Positions 1-8,860 of a stretch of DNA of 62,342 nt are shown here, in pieces. Origin of the DNA: Pseudomonadota bacterium. Its GTDB lineage: Bacteria > Desulfobacterota > Binatia > Binatales > Binataceae. Both the position numbers and the translations under genes were made by a program. The stretch is from positions 1-62,342 of the forward strand of contig JAJPJA010000054.1 of the NCBI GenBank assembly GCA_021324455.1. Reading direction: 5' to 3'. The notes beneath the pieces are model-generated. The model was not told where the DNA came from. It saw only the letters and a program-made list of their open reading frames with translations, and did no database searches. How positions within the stretch are numbered: the stretch's first letter is position 1; every line of letters starts with the position of its first letter.

Positions 1-886
1 GGGGTCCGCCGGTATGGGCAATCCAATGCCGAATGGCGCCGCGATTGAGATGATGCTGGGCCAGAAACCGATCGACGTCGGCGCCCAGGTTCTGCCTCAC
101 CACCTCGGGAACGCGCGGCGACAGCACCAGCTTGAAGCCGCTGTCCACGACGTCCCAGCCCATCAGCCGCTCGGTGCCGGGATAGAGCGTGGACTGTGTG
201 GCAATAACGCGCGGACCAAAAGCGGCGCCGCACCCGGCTCCGGCGACCACCGCTGCCACGGCGCCGTCGCCGAACAGCCCGGACGCGATCAGGTTGGCCA
301 ACGACAGGTCGTCGCGCTGCAGCGTCAGCGAGCAGAGTTCGACCGACAGCAGCACCGCGACGTGATCGGGAAAGGCCCGGACGTAGTCCGAAGCGCGCGC
401 CAGTCCGGCCGCGCCGCCGACGCATCCGAGGCCGAAAATCGGGGTGCGCTTCACATTGGGCCGCATCCCCAATTGATTGATGATGCGGGCGTCGACGCTG
501 GGCGTGGCAATTCCGGTTACGGTAACGAAAAACAAATGGTCGATGGCGGCGGGGTCAAGGCCGGCGCGGTCGATCGCCGCGCGCAGCGCCGCTTCGCCGA
601 CCCGCGCCGCCGCGGTTTGCCAGGCCTGGTTGGTTTTGCCGAACGTGTCGAGGTCTGGATACGCACTGATGGGCAGGGCCAGATGGCGGCCGCGAACGCG
701 CACCGCGCGATGGAACTCCTCCAGACGCCGGGCGCTGCCGTACCTGGCGGTCCAGTAGGCGCGCAAAGCCTCGGTTAGAACCTCCTGCTCGACATAATTG
801 GGCGGCACAGCGGTGCCGACGGCGCGAATCAGCGGCGCGCCGGGTGCGGTTGATGCGGGCGGTTGCGGCCGGTCGTCAAAACCCAT
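1..886 (-). CDS. Type III polyketide synthase (chalcone/stilbene synthase family), C-terminus cut by window edge
   Basis: Reading the minus strand from the ATG at 886 gives about 295 residues without a stop to the window edge. The thiolase-fold motif GLGCVGGAAGLA, with the presumed nucleophilic Cys near residue 155, and the later WIAHTGG motif, with the catalytic His near residue 291, match the Cys and His positions of type III PKSs. These enzymes condense an acyl-CoA starter with malonyl-CoA units into pyrones, resorcinols or phloroglucinols. The catalytic Asn and the C-terminus lie outside the window. The starter substrate cannot be read from the sequence. The gene is divergent from treY across about 230 bp. 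Family assignment is secure; product is unknown. Confidence 0.9.
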   Translation of the reverse strand, partial: MGFDDRPQPPASTAPGAPLIRAVGTAVPPNYVEQEVLTEALRAYWTARYGSARRLEEFHRAVRVRGRHLALPISAYPDLDTFGKTNQAWQTAAARVGEAALRAAIDRAGLDPAAIDHLFFVTVTGIATPSVDARIINQLGMRPNVKRTPIFGLGCVGGAAGLARASDYVRAFPDHVAVLLSVELCSLTLQRDDLSLANLIASGLFGDGAVAAVVAGAGCGAAFGPRVIATQSTLYPGTERLMGWDVVDSGFKLVLSPRVPEVVRQNLGADVDRFLAQHHLNRGAIRHWIAHTGGP

Positions 887-1116
887 CGCGTAACCTCAAG
901 CCTCCAGTCAGGAGAAGCGGCACGCCTTGTCAGCATCGGGAATAACGATTGCCGATCCGGCGCAGGATTTGCCGGTCCAGTTCCTATGCCATCGTCGGCC
1001 GCTTGATCGCGTTCGTCAATCCGGGCGCCAAAGATCGAAGCTTTTGCCTTTCCGGCGGCGGCGCCATAGCGGTAACATGAGGGTTGCGGCCATTGATTGT
1101 TATCAAGGCCCCACCC

Positions 1117-3999
1117 ATGCCGGCGCGGATTCCGCTCAGCACCTATCGCCTCCAGTTGAGCCGCCGCTTCACACTGAAGCAGGCTTGCGCGCTGGTCGAT
1201 TACCTGCACGAACTCGGAATCAGCGACTGCTATCTCTCGCCCCTGACCGTGGCGCGGCCCGGCAGCACGCACGGCTACGACGTCACCGATCACGGCCGTC
1301 TCAATCCGGAGATCGGCAGCGAAGCCGAACTGGCGGAGTTGTCGCGGAGGCTGACCGCAAAACAGATGGGCGTGGTGCTCGACACCGTGCCCAATCACAT
1401 GTGTATCGCGCATCCCTCCAACCACTGGTGGTGGGACATTCTGGAAAACGGGCCGAGTTCACCGTTCGCCGCGTTCTTCGATATCGACTGGAATCCGCCC
1501 AAGGCCGACCTGACCAACAAGGTGCTGCTGCCGATGCTGGGGGATCAGTACGGCCGGGCGCTGGAGAACGGCGAGATCAAGGTCGTGTACGAGGGCGGCG
1601 AGTTCCAGGCGCGCTACTACGACTGGCATCTGCCGCTGGCGCCGCTTACCTGGCCCCTGATCCTGCAGCCGGCGATGGAAGCGGCGCGCGGCGTGCTGGA
1701 CGAATCGCATCCGGCGGTGATGGAACTGGAGAGCATCATCACCGCCCTGGGGCATCTGCCGCCGCGCACCGAAACCGACCCCGAGCGGATCCGCGGCCGT
1801 CAGCGCGAAAAGGAAGTGATCAAGGGACGGCTCATCGCGCTGCTGGCCAATCATGCGGAGGTCCGCGCGGCGCTCGAGGCTTCGCTGACCGGGATCAACG
1901 GCGTCAAGGGAAATCCGCACAGCTTCGATCGATTGGAGAAGCTGCTGGAAGAGCAGGCCTATCGGCTCAGCTTCTGGCATGTGGCCGCCGACGAGATCAA
2001 CTACCGCCGCTTTTTCGACATCAACGAACTCGCCGCCATCCGCGTGGAGCAGCCGGAGGTTTTCGAAGCGGTACACGCGCTGACGCTGCGGCTGGTCGAG
2101 GACCGCATCGTAAGCGGGCTGCGCATCGACCACGCCGACGGTCTGCTCGATCCGGGCAAGTACCTGCGGATGCTGCAGGAGCGATGCGCCGGGGCGCGCA
2201 ACGGCGGCGATCCGCGTCCGTTTTACCTGGTGGTGGAAAAGATCCTGACCGGCGCCGAACGGCTGCGTCCGCAATGGCCGATACACGGCACCACCGGGTA
2301 CGAAGCCGTCAATCTGATCAACGGCGTCTTCGTCGATAGCTCCAACCGCCATCGGTTCGAGGACCTTTATACGCGTTTCGCCGGATGGCGGGAGGATTTC
2401 CGCGACATCGTTTACGAATGCAAAAAGCTGGTGCTGCGCGCCTCGATGTCGGGCGAACAGAACGTACTGGCGCGCAGGCTGGATCAGATCTCGGAGCAGC
2501 ATCGATGGTCGCGCGATTTCACGCTCAACAGCCTGGGCCGGGTTCTGGCCGAAGTGATCGCCTGCTTTCCGGTGTATCGATCCTACGTGACGGCGGAGGG
2601 CGCGATTACCGAAGAGGACCGCCGGCAGGTGCGGCGCGCGATCGATATCGCCAAGCGCCGCAACGCCGCTCTGAGCGAATCGACTTTCGACTTTGTGGCC
2701 TCGGTGCTCCTGCTCGAGCATCCCGAGGGGCTGGACGAGGCGGCATGCGCGGAGCGGCTCGCCTTCACTTTGCGCTTTCAGCAGTTGACCAGTCCGGTGA
2801 TGGCCAAGGGGTTCGAAGATACCGCGCTGTACCGCTACTTTCCGCTGGCGTCGCTCAATGAGGTGGGCGGCGATCCGGCCTGCTTCGGCGTCGCGCCGCC
2901 CGAGTTCCACGCGCGCAACGCGCAGCGCGCGCAGGAATCGCCGCACGGGCTTACCGCCACGTCCACGCACGACACCAAGCGCAGCGAGGACGTGCGCGCG
3001 CGCATCAACGTGCTGTCGGAAATTCCCGGCGAATGGGAGCGCACGCTGTGGCGCTGGCATCATCTGACCGAGCCGGCGCGATCGGAGATCGACGGCGTCG
3101 CGGTGCCCGACTTGAACGAGGAATACCTGTTTTACCAGACGCTGGCCGGCAGCTGGCCGCTTAACGCGGCAGTCTCCGAATATGAGGATTACGTCGCCCG
3201 CCTCCAGCGCTACATGGAAAAAGCCGCCAAGGAAGCCAAGCTGAGGACCAGTTGGATCGCCGCAAACGACCGCCGCGATCGCAAGCTGAGCGAATTCATT
3301 GCCGCGGTGATGCACCGGGGCGCCGACAACGCCTTTATCGCCGATGTTGAAGCGTTTGCCAGCCGGGTGGCGCGGTTCGGGATGCTCAATTCGCTGTGCC
3401 AGACGGTGCTGAAAATCACCCTGCCCGGCGTGCCGGACTTCTACCAGGGCACCGAGTTGTGGGACCTGAGCCTGGTCGATCCGGATAATCGGCGGCCGGT
3501 GGATTACGCCGTCCGCGCCCGGATGCTGGCTGACATCGGACGCGAAGCCGCCGCCGACCGCCTGGCGCTGGCTTCGACTTTATTTGCGCATCCGGAAAGC
3601 GGCGCGATCAAAATGTACGTGATCCGCGAGGCATTGCGGATGCGGCGCCGCGTGCAGGCGCTGTTCGCCGACGGCGCTTACACGGCGCTGGAGGCATCGG
3701 GCGCGCGCGGCCGCAACGTGATCGCGTTTGCGCGCACCGCCGCGGCGCAGCATGTCATCGTCGCCGTTGGGCGTTTCTTCACCAGTTTCGGGCTGGGACC
3801 GGAAGCATGCGTGGGCGAGACGGCGTGGCGCGATACCTATCTGTCCGCGCCGAACGGCTTGCTGCACAGCCGCTATGTCGAGTTGTTCACCGGATGCGAG
3901 ATTCGCGCCGACCTCGATCGCGATCGGCGCCAGCTATGCCTGGCCGACATCTTCGCCCACCTGCCCATCGCGATCCTGCGCCCCGCGCCTGATGTATAA
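1117..3999 (+). CDS. treY: Malto-oligosyltrehalose synthase (TreY, GH13)
   Basis: 960 residues from the ATG at 1117. A TTG 33 bp upstream is in frame, but MPARIPLSTYRLQL is the usual TreY N-terminus, so I prefer the ATG. TreY converts the reducing-end alpha-1,4 bond of maltodextrins to alpha,alpha-1,1 (maltooligosyltrehalose). GH13 motifs are visible: GLRIDHADGL with the nucleophile Asp (about residue 335), the VVEKIL acid/base Glu (about 373), and THDTKRSEDVRARI (about 617). The conserved YQGTELWDLSLVDPDNRR block lies near 780. The partner hydrolase TreZ is not in this window. Glycogen phosphorylase lies 8 kb downstream on the other strand, so glycogen is a plausible substrate source. Confidence 0.95.
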   Translation: MPARIPLSTYRLQLSRRFTLKQACALVDYLHELGISDCYLSPLTVARPGSTHGYDVTDHGRLNPEIGSEAELAELSRRLTAKQMGVVLDTVPNHMCIAHPSNHWWWDILENGPSSPFAAFFDIDWNPPKADLTNKVLLPMLGDQYGRALENGEIKVVYEGGEFQARYYDWHLPLAPLTWPLILQPAMEAARGVLDESHPAVMELESIITALGHLPPRTETDPERIRGRQREKEVIKGRLIALLANHAEVRAALEASLTGINGVKGNPHSFDRLEKLLEEQAYRLSFWHVAADEINYRRFFDINELAAIRVEQPEVFEAVHALTLRLVEDRIVSGLRIDHADGLLDPGKYLRMLQERCAGARNGGDPRPFYLVVEKILTGAERLRPQWPIHGTTGYEAVNLINGVFVDSSNRHRFEDLYTRFAGWREDFRDIVYECKKLVLRASMSGEQNVLARRLDQISEQHRWSRDFTLNSLGRVLAEVIACFPVYRSYVTAEGAITEEDRRQVRRAIDIAKRRNAALSESTFDFVASVLLLEHPEGLDEAACAERLAFTLRFQQLTSPVMAKGFEDTALYRYFPLASLNEVGGDPACFGVAPPEFHARNAQRAQESPHGLTATSTHDTKRSEDVRARINVLSEIPGEWERTLWRWHHLTEPARSEIDGVAVPDLNEEYLFYQTLAGSWPLNAAVSEYEDYVARLQRYMEKAAKEAKLRTSWIAANDRRDRKLSEFIAAVMHRGADNAFIADVEAFASRVARFGMLNSLCQTVLKITLPGVPDFYQGTELWDLSLVDPDNRRPVDYAVRARMLADIGREAAADRLALASTLFAHPESGAIKMYVIREALRMRRRVQALFADGAYTALEASGARGRNVIAFARTAAAQHVIVAVGRFFTSFGLGPEACVGETAWRDTYLSAPNGLLHSRYVELFTGCEIRADLDRDRRQLCLADIFAHLPIAILRPAPDV

Positions 4000-4000
4000 T
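3995..4000 (+). promoter_or_regulatory. Perfect TATAAT hexamer at the treY stop codon
   Basis: A consensus -10 hexamer TATAAT overlaps the treY stop and lies 35 bp before the next gene, leaving room for a short leader with a Shine-Dalgarno. No good -35 hexamer is found 16-18 bp upstream. It may give the small downstream gene its own promoter, or be chance. Confidence 0.35.
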
Positions 4001-4035
4001 CGATTCCGCCGCTATTTGAGGAAGGATTCAGTTCT

Positions 4036-4278
4036 ATGGCTCGTGAGCGAAAACCTACCGACCCGCAGGCGCGGGCGATTTTCGAGATCCATCGCCGCTT
4101 CGTCGAGTTGATGGAGCAGCGCCTGATGACGGTGGAGGATCGTACCCGGCAGAATTACGTCGCGGTGATGACGACGCTGACGGAAAAGCTGTCGGTACCT
4201 GGCAAGCCGCTGTCGGAAATCGTGCGCGAGATGATGGCGGAAGCGGGCCCGATGCTGTTTCAGGTGATGCAGGGTTGA
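4036..4278 (+). CDS. Small hypothetical protein, 80 aa
   Basis: The ATG at 4036 is preceded by a purine-rich Shine-Dalgarno (GAGGAAGG, 4018-4025). The protein is soluble, charged and predicted helical (RAIFEIHRRFVELMEQRLM, then LSEIVREMMAEAG). It has no signal peptide, membrane segment or Cys motif, and I recognise no family. It follows treY by 36 bp on the same strand and converges on the ammonium transporter gene. It is not a PII (GlnK) protein despite the amt neighbour: the length and T-loop region do not match. Codon use and the ribosome site support a real gene; function is unknown. Confidence 0.65.
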   Translation: MARERKPTDPQARAIFEIHRRFVELMEQRLMTVEDRTRQNYVAVMTTLTEKLSVPGKPLSEIVREMMAEAGPMLFQVMQG

Positions 4279-4293
4279 CGCGTCGCGGCGCAT

Positions 4294-4312
4294 GAGGCCA
4301 GCCCCCGGCCTC
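4294..4312. terminator. Hairpin between convergent genes
   Basis: GAGGCC and GGCCTC form a 6-bp stem with a 7-nt loop in the 41-bp gap between the convergent small gene and amt. There is no T-tract on either strand, so this is a weak terminator candidate. Confidence 0.3.
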
Positions 4313-4319
4313 CAACCCG

Positions 4320-5681
4320 TCAATCCTCCAGCGCGTAGCCCACTTCGCTGTGCTGGCTGAGATCCAGACCCATCTGCTCTTCTTCGCTATCGACCCGCAA
4401 ACCCACCAGAACATCCACTAACTTAAGCAGGATCAGACTGCCCGCGAACGCGAACGCGACGCTGGCCGCCACCGCGATGAACTGGACCAAAACCTGGCCC
4501 GGATTGCCGTTCAACAAGCCGTCGGCACCTGCGGGATTTATGATCTTGCTGGCAAAGACGCCGGTCAGCAGCGCGCCGGTAATGCCGCCCACACAATGTA
4601 CTCCGACCACGTCGAGCGAATCGTCGTAGCCGACGCGGAATTTCACGCCCACGGCAAAGAAGCATACCGCACCGGCGATCGCGCCGATGATCAACGCCGA
4701 CATCGGATCGACATATCCCGACGCCGGCGTGATCGCGACCAGCCCGGCGACCGCACCGCTGGCCGCGCCCAGCACCGTCGGCTTGCCGCGCACGGTCCAT
4801 TCCGTTGCCATCCACGACAGCGACGCGGCCGCGGCCGCGACGTGAGTCGCCACCATCGCCGACGCCGCGAGTCCGTTGGCGGCCAGCGCGCTGCCGGCGT
4901 TGAAGCCGAACCATCCAAACCACAGCAGCCCGGCTCCGGTCACGGTCATGGTCAGGTTATGCGGAGTCATGGGCTCGTGCGGATAGCCCATCCGGCGTCC
5001 GAGCAGAAGCGCGGCCGCCAGCGCCGACACCCCGGAGGAGATATGCACCACGGTGCCGCCGGCAAAATCCAGCGCGCCCATCTGATGCAGCCAGCCGCCG
5101 GCGCCCCACACCCAATGCGCCAGGGGGTCGTAAATGCAGGTGGCCCACAACAGGCTGAAAAGGAAAAAACCCTTGAAACTGATTCGCTCCGCGATAGCTC
5201 CGGTGATCAGCGCCGGCGTAATCACCGCGAACATGCACTGAAAGAGCATGTACACACTATGCGGAATCGTCGCCGCATAATCGGGGTCGGGCGCCGCGCC
5301 GACGGAGTTCAGCCCGATCCACGACAGCCCGCCGATCAGTCCATGATGGTCGGGGGAGAAGGCCAGGCTGTAGCCGAACAACACCCACTGCACGCTGATC
5401 AAGCCCGCCAGGATAAAGCTTTGCATCAAGGTGGCCAGCACGTTCTTGCGCCGCACCATCCCGCCGTAAAACAAGGCCAGTCCCGGCGCCGTCATCAGCA
5501 GGACCAGAGCGGCGGCGATCAGCACCCAGGCGGTGTCGCCGCTGTCGACTTTGGCCGCAGGCACCATCGCGAAGGCTTTGGGCAGGGTGGCGGCGTCGGC
5601 GCTGCGCGCCGCCACGGCGCCGGCCCCGGCCATCGCACCCGATCCCCAGACAATCAACCGCATTCCGCGCAGTTTCGTCAT
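4320..5681 (-). CDS. amt: Ammonium transporter (Amt family)
   Basis: 453 residues from the ATG at 5681. The frame stays open upstream to 5906, but that stretch overlaps the divergent GT87 gene and MTKLRGMRLIVWG followed by an Ala-rich segment is a plausible signal peptide. Amt proteins conduct ammonium/ammonia across the inner membrane. Visible hallmarks are ALFYGGMVRRKN in the first helices, DFAGGTVVHISSG (first pore His), GVHCVGGITGALL (second pore His), and a C-terminal tail LRVDSEEEQMGLDLSQH that in this family contacts PII protein. No glnK is adjacent, which is unusual for bacterial amt. Converges on the small gene at 4036. Confidence 0.95.
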   Translation of the reverse strand: MTKLRGMRLIVWGSGAMAGAGAVAARSADAATLPKAFAMVPAAKVDSGDTAWVLIAAALVLLMTAPGLALFYGGMVRRKNVLATLMQSFILAGLISVQWVLFGYSLAFSPDHHGLIGGLSWIGLNSVGAAPDPDYAATIPHSVYMLFQCMFAVITPALITGAIAERISFKGFFLFSLLWATCIYDPLAHWVWGAGGWLHQMGALDFAGGTVVHISSGVSALAAALLLGRRMGYPHEPMTPHNLTMTVTGAGLLWFGWFGFNAGSALAANGLAASAMVATHVAAAAASLSWMATEWTVRGKPTVLGAASGAVAGLVAITPASGYVDPMSALIIGAIAGAVCFFAVGVKFRVGYDDSLDVVGVHCVGGITGALLTGVFASKIINPAGADGLLNGNPGQVLVQFIAVAASVAFAFAGSLILLKLVDVLVGLRVDSEEEQMGLDLSQHSEVGYALED

Positions 5682-5787
5682 GTTACATCCATTCCCCCGC
5701 ATCACTATCGGCGAAGATTTGTGGCAAAAGTAATGGTATCGCTCAAGAGCCGGAGTTTCGGCAGAGGAGGGCCGGATCGGCAGAGGG

Positions 5788-7035
5788 ATGAAACCGCGAT
5801 CGAATTTCAACCGGCGCCTTGCGATGATCGCATGCGCCGTAATCATTGCCATCGATCTGACCGCGATCGCGATGCGGCGCGCGAGGTACTCGGGCGATTT
5901 CGACATCTCGATGGAATTCGGACGGCGCTTCGTTGCCGGCGAGCATCTGTACCGCGGCGGCCTGCATTTCCCCTATCTGCCCGCGGCCGCGATGTTTTTC
6001 GCCCCCTTCGCGATGTTGCCGAAGCCGCTGGCATTTGCGCTCTTCTACTGCATGGCAATCGCATGTCTATGGCTGACGATGCGGATGCTGGCGGCGATGG
6101 CGTCCGATGTGCATCCGAATTTGCGCGAGCGCACCTGGCCGATCGCGGCGGCAACCCTGATTCTCGCCTCGCATTACATAATCCGCGACCTTGATGACGC
6201 CGGTCCCAATCTGGTGCTGCTCGCGCTGGCAATGGCCGGAATCCATTACGCGCGGGCCGGGCGCGAAACCGCCGCCGCCGCATACTTCGGCGCCGCCGCC
6301 GCGTTCAAGGCGACCGCCGCCCTGTTCATCCCCTTCCTGATCTGGAAACGGCGCTTTCGCCTGGCGATATTCACGATGATCGGCACCGGGTTGTGGATCG
6401 GGCTGCCCGCCCTGCGGATGGGAGGAGCGAACTGGTGGGCGCATCAGCGGGAATGGCTCAGGTCGGCGGCCGGCTTCGCCGCCGGATACAACGCCGCCGC
6501 CGCTCATTACTACGGCGCCGGCAACGTCGGCAATCAGGCGCTGCGGGCCGCGGTCAGCTACCTGCTCATCACGCGGCTGCGCGTCGGTCCGGGCGCGGCG
6601 CATACGGCCGGCGTCGCGGCGGCCGCGGCGCTGATGGGAATTTTCGGCGCGCTCACGGTGCGGCCCTATGACCGCCTGCGATGGCTGCGCGAATCGGGCG
6701 GGCTGTTGATCGTGGCGTTGCTGCTTTCGCCGATCGCATGGATACAGCATCTGGTGCTGGCGATACCGGCCATTTACCTGATTAGCGCCGGCTATTTCGC
6801 CGGCGAACATTTCGGGCCGCTCCCGGCCGCCGCCATGACCCTGTATGCGGTCCTGGCCTTGATTCTCAACCGCGCTGTCCTGGGCAAGGTGCGCTACGAG
6901 ACGCTGCTCAAGTACCATGCTCAGACGCTATGCATGCTGCTGGTTTTAGCGGTGCTGATGCTGACCAGGGAGGCATCGGCGCTGCCGGCGCGTCGGCGGC
7001 GCCCCAACGATGCGATAATCGAGGCGGCTGATTAG
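5788..7035 (+). CDS. GT87 (DUF2029) family membrane glycosyltransferase
   Basis: 415 residues with 9-10 hydrophobic segments. The first loop carries the paired acidic site YSGDFDISMEFGRRF, followed by GEHLYRGG, the pattern of GT-C/GT87 polyprenyl-phosphate-sugar-dependent transferases (PimE-like). Acceptor and sugar are unknown. It would act at the periplasmic face of the inner membrane. The gene is divergent from amt across about 106 bp and followed after 23 bp by the PEBP gene. Start taken as the ATG at 5788; an in-frame ATG at 5824 is possible. Family call is good, substrate unknown. Confidence 0.75.
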   Translation: MKPRSNFNRRLAMIACAVIIAIDLTAIAMRRARYSGDFDISMEFGRRFVAGEHLYRGGLHFPYLPAAAMFFAPFAMLPKPLAFALFYCMAIACLWLTMRMLAAMASDVHPNLRERTWPIAAATLILASHYIIRDLDDAGPNLVLLALAMAGIHYARAGRETAAAAYFGAAAAFKATAALFIPFLIWKRRFRLAIFTMIGTGLWIGLPALRMGGANWWAHQREWLRSAAGFAAGYNAAAAHYYGAGNVGNQALRAAVSYLLITRLRVGPGAAHTAGVAAAAALMGIFGALTVRPYDRLRWLRESGGLLIVALLLSPIAWIQHLVLAIPAIYLISAGYFAGEHFGPLPAAAMTLYAVLALILNRAVLGKVRYETLLKYHAQTLCMLLVLAVLMLTREASALPARRRRPNDAIIEAAD

Positions 7036-7058
7036 ACTCGGGCGCATGGAGGTGCTCA

Positions 7059-7598
7059 ATGAGATTGGCGCACACAGGGATGGTTTTCCCAATCGCGGCG
7101 ATATCCGCCCTGATCATTGCGATTGGCGCGCGAGCGCAATCGAAGATGGAGATCGGCACCAGCGCGTTCGCGCCGGGCGCGCCAATTCCGGAAAAGTACA
7201 CCTGCTCGGGCGATGACGTTTCGCCGCCGCTTACGATCAGCGGGGTGCCGTCCTCGGCCAGGGCGCTGGCGCTGATCGTCGAGGATCCCGACGCCCCCTC
7301 AGGCACTTTCGTACATTGGGTGGCGTATAACATGGCGCCGCAGACCGGGAGCATACCGGCCGGTGTGAAACCGGGCGATCCGATGCCCGGGGGCGGAACC
7401 CAGGGACGCAACGACTTCGGCCGCGCCGGTTACGGCGGTCCGTGTCCTCCGCCCGGCGCGCCGCATCATTACCACTTCCGGCTCTTTGCCCTGAACGATC
7501 GGATTGCCCCGCAATCGGACAGCGGTTCGGCCGTCGAACAGTCGATGCAGGGTCATGTGGTGGCAAGCGCGGAGACGGTGGGCATTTTCAGCCGCTGA
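7059..7598 (+). CDS. YbhB/YbcL-family (PEBP) protein, exported
   Basis: 179 residues with a strong Shine-Dalgarno GGAGGTG (7048-7054). Residues 1-26 form a signal peptide ending near ARAQ. The PEBP fold signature is clear: YTCSGDDVSPPLTISG, then VEDPDAPSGTFVHW with the conserved ligand pocket, and a closing HHYHFRLFALN. Bacterial members are called Raf-kinase-inhibitor-like, but their role is undefined; they bind small anions. The gene follows the GT87 gene closely and converges on the LysR gene. Confidence 0.88.
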   Translation: MRLAHTGMVFPIAAISALIIAIGARAQSKMEIGTSAFAPGAPIPEKYTCSGDDVSPPLTISGVPSSARALALIVEDPDAPSGTFVHWVAYNMAPQTGSIPAGVKPGDPMPGGGTQGRNDFGRAGYGGPCPPPGAPHHYHFRLFALNDRIAPQSDSGSAVEQSMQGHVVASAETVGIFSR

Positions 7599-7678
7599 AG
7601 CGATTGAGGCTCTCACCGCTGACTGCGGCCTCTAACCGGCTGGGCCATCGCGCTGCCGGGGCCGGATCGTCAGCCGAG

Positions 7679-8659
7679 TCAGGAAGCGGCCTTTTCGATT
7701 TTTTCCCGCTCCGATCGCGTGTTATCGGCCGACGCGCGATCGACCGGGGATTTTTCGGCGCGCGGCATCTTGGGCAGAATCTGGCTGTTGGTCAGAACCT
7801 CGATGAACTTACGAACAGCGGGCGAAAGCTCCCGTCCCCTCTTGTAGATGATGGCCAGCGGACGCGTGAACACCCCCTCCTGGAACTCCAGCATCTTGAG
7901 CGACCCGCGCGCGGTCTCGTGGTCGACCGTCAGCCGCGGAACAATCGCCACTCCCAGCCCGATTTCGACCGCCCGCTTGATGGTCTCGACGTTGTCGAAC
8001 TCCATCGTATAATGCGGCTTGACATTATGATCGCGCAGAATGCGATCCACCGCCTTGCGCGTGGAAATATCGCGTTCGTAGCCGACGAAGCGCTGACCTT
8101 CGAGCTGGGCAAAGCTGACCTTGCTCTGCTTAGCCAGCGGGCTTTCAGGCGGCACAACCAGGACCAGCTCGTCGTGGCGAAACGCAATCGAAACGATCTG
8201 GCTGCGCTTGGCCGGATAGGCGACCACGCCGAGGTCGATTTTGCCTTCGATCAGGTCCTCATAAATCTTGTTGGCGCGCAGGTATTCCAGATGCACGTTT
8301 ACGGCCGGGTAAGTGCGCAAAAATTCGGTGAGATATGCGGGCAACTCATGCAGACCGACGCTGTAAACCGTTCCGACCCGGATCGATCCGCCGACCACCG
8401 AGCCGATTTCGCGCAAACGGTTCTCCAGTTCCATGAAACGGCGTACGATTTCCTTGCCCGCGGTGTACAACAGTTGGCCGGCGTCGGTAGGCTTGACGCC
8501 GGTGCGTCCCCGCTCTATAAGGCGGCAGTCGTATTTCTCCTCGAGGCTGCGGACCTGCTGACTGACGGCGGACTGGGTGACAAAGTTCTGCGACGCGGCA
8601 AACGAGAAGCTGCCGCTCTCGATGATATCGCAAAAAACCTTGAGCGTTTCGATATGCAT
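7679..8659 (-). CDS. LysR-family transcriptional regulator
   Basis: 326 residues from the ATG at 8659 (MHIETLKVFCDIIE). In-frame upstream starts exist, but this ATG places the winged helix-turn-helix at the usual position: SFSFAASQNFVTQSAVSQQV, then LIERGRTGVKPTDAG (residues about 15-60). The effector domain spans about 90-300, with GSIRVGTVYSVG and IDLGVVAYPAK. It resembles the CysL/CbbR branch by eye. It is divergent from gcdH over 201 bp, the classic LysR arrangement, so gcdH is the likely target. A 13-bp palindrome sits in the shared region. The C-terminal tail is basic/acidic and low complexity. Confidence 0.92.
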   Translation of the reverse strand: MHIETLKVFCDIIESGSFSFAASQNFVTQSAVSQQVRSLEEKYDCRLIERGRTGVKPTDAGQLLYTAGKEIVRRFMELENRLREIGSVVGGSIRVGTVYSVGLHELPAYLTEFLRTYPAVNVHLEYLRANKIYEDLIEGKIDLGVVAYPAKRSQIVSIAFRHDELVLVVPPESPLAKQSKVSFAQLEGQRFVGYERDISTRKAVDRILRDHNVKPHYTMEFDNVETIKRAVEIGLGVAIVPRLTVDHETARGSLKMLEFQEGVFTRPLAIIYKRGRELSPAVRKFIEVLTNSQILPKMPRAEKSPVDRASADNTRSEREKIEKAAS

Positions 8660-8681
8660 GACTGCGATGTCGTATAAGTTT

Positions 8682-8694
8682 AGCTGATACAGCT
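8682..8694. promoter_or_regulatory. Palindrome in the LysR-gcdH intergenic region
   Basis: AGCTG-ATA-CAGCT is a perfect 5+5 inverted repeat 23 bp upstream of the LysR start. It is placed to be an autoregulatory operator. It does not fit a T-N11-A consensus exactly, so regulator identity is open. Confidence 0.3.
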
Positions 8695-8860
8695 GCCGCT
8701 TCGCAAGTAGCCCTGAAGTTAATTCCATTAGGCCCATCAGCACTCGCGTCATGTTACAGTTGGGGCACTAAAGCGGTCCTGCAGCAGCCTTCGAGTACTT
8801 CGGCTCTCCCGTACCCGCACGCTGCCGCAACCCCGGTCTATTCATTAACCAGGTACAAAG

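Noticed and set aside
4596..6194. A 532-codon open frame on the plus strand
   Set aside because: Antisense of amt and overlapping the GT87 gene in another frame; low-complexity product. High GC makes long antisense frames common here.
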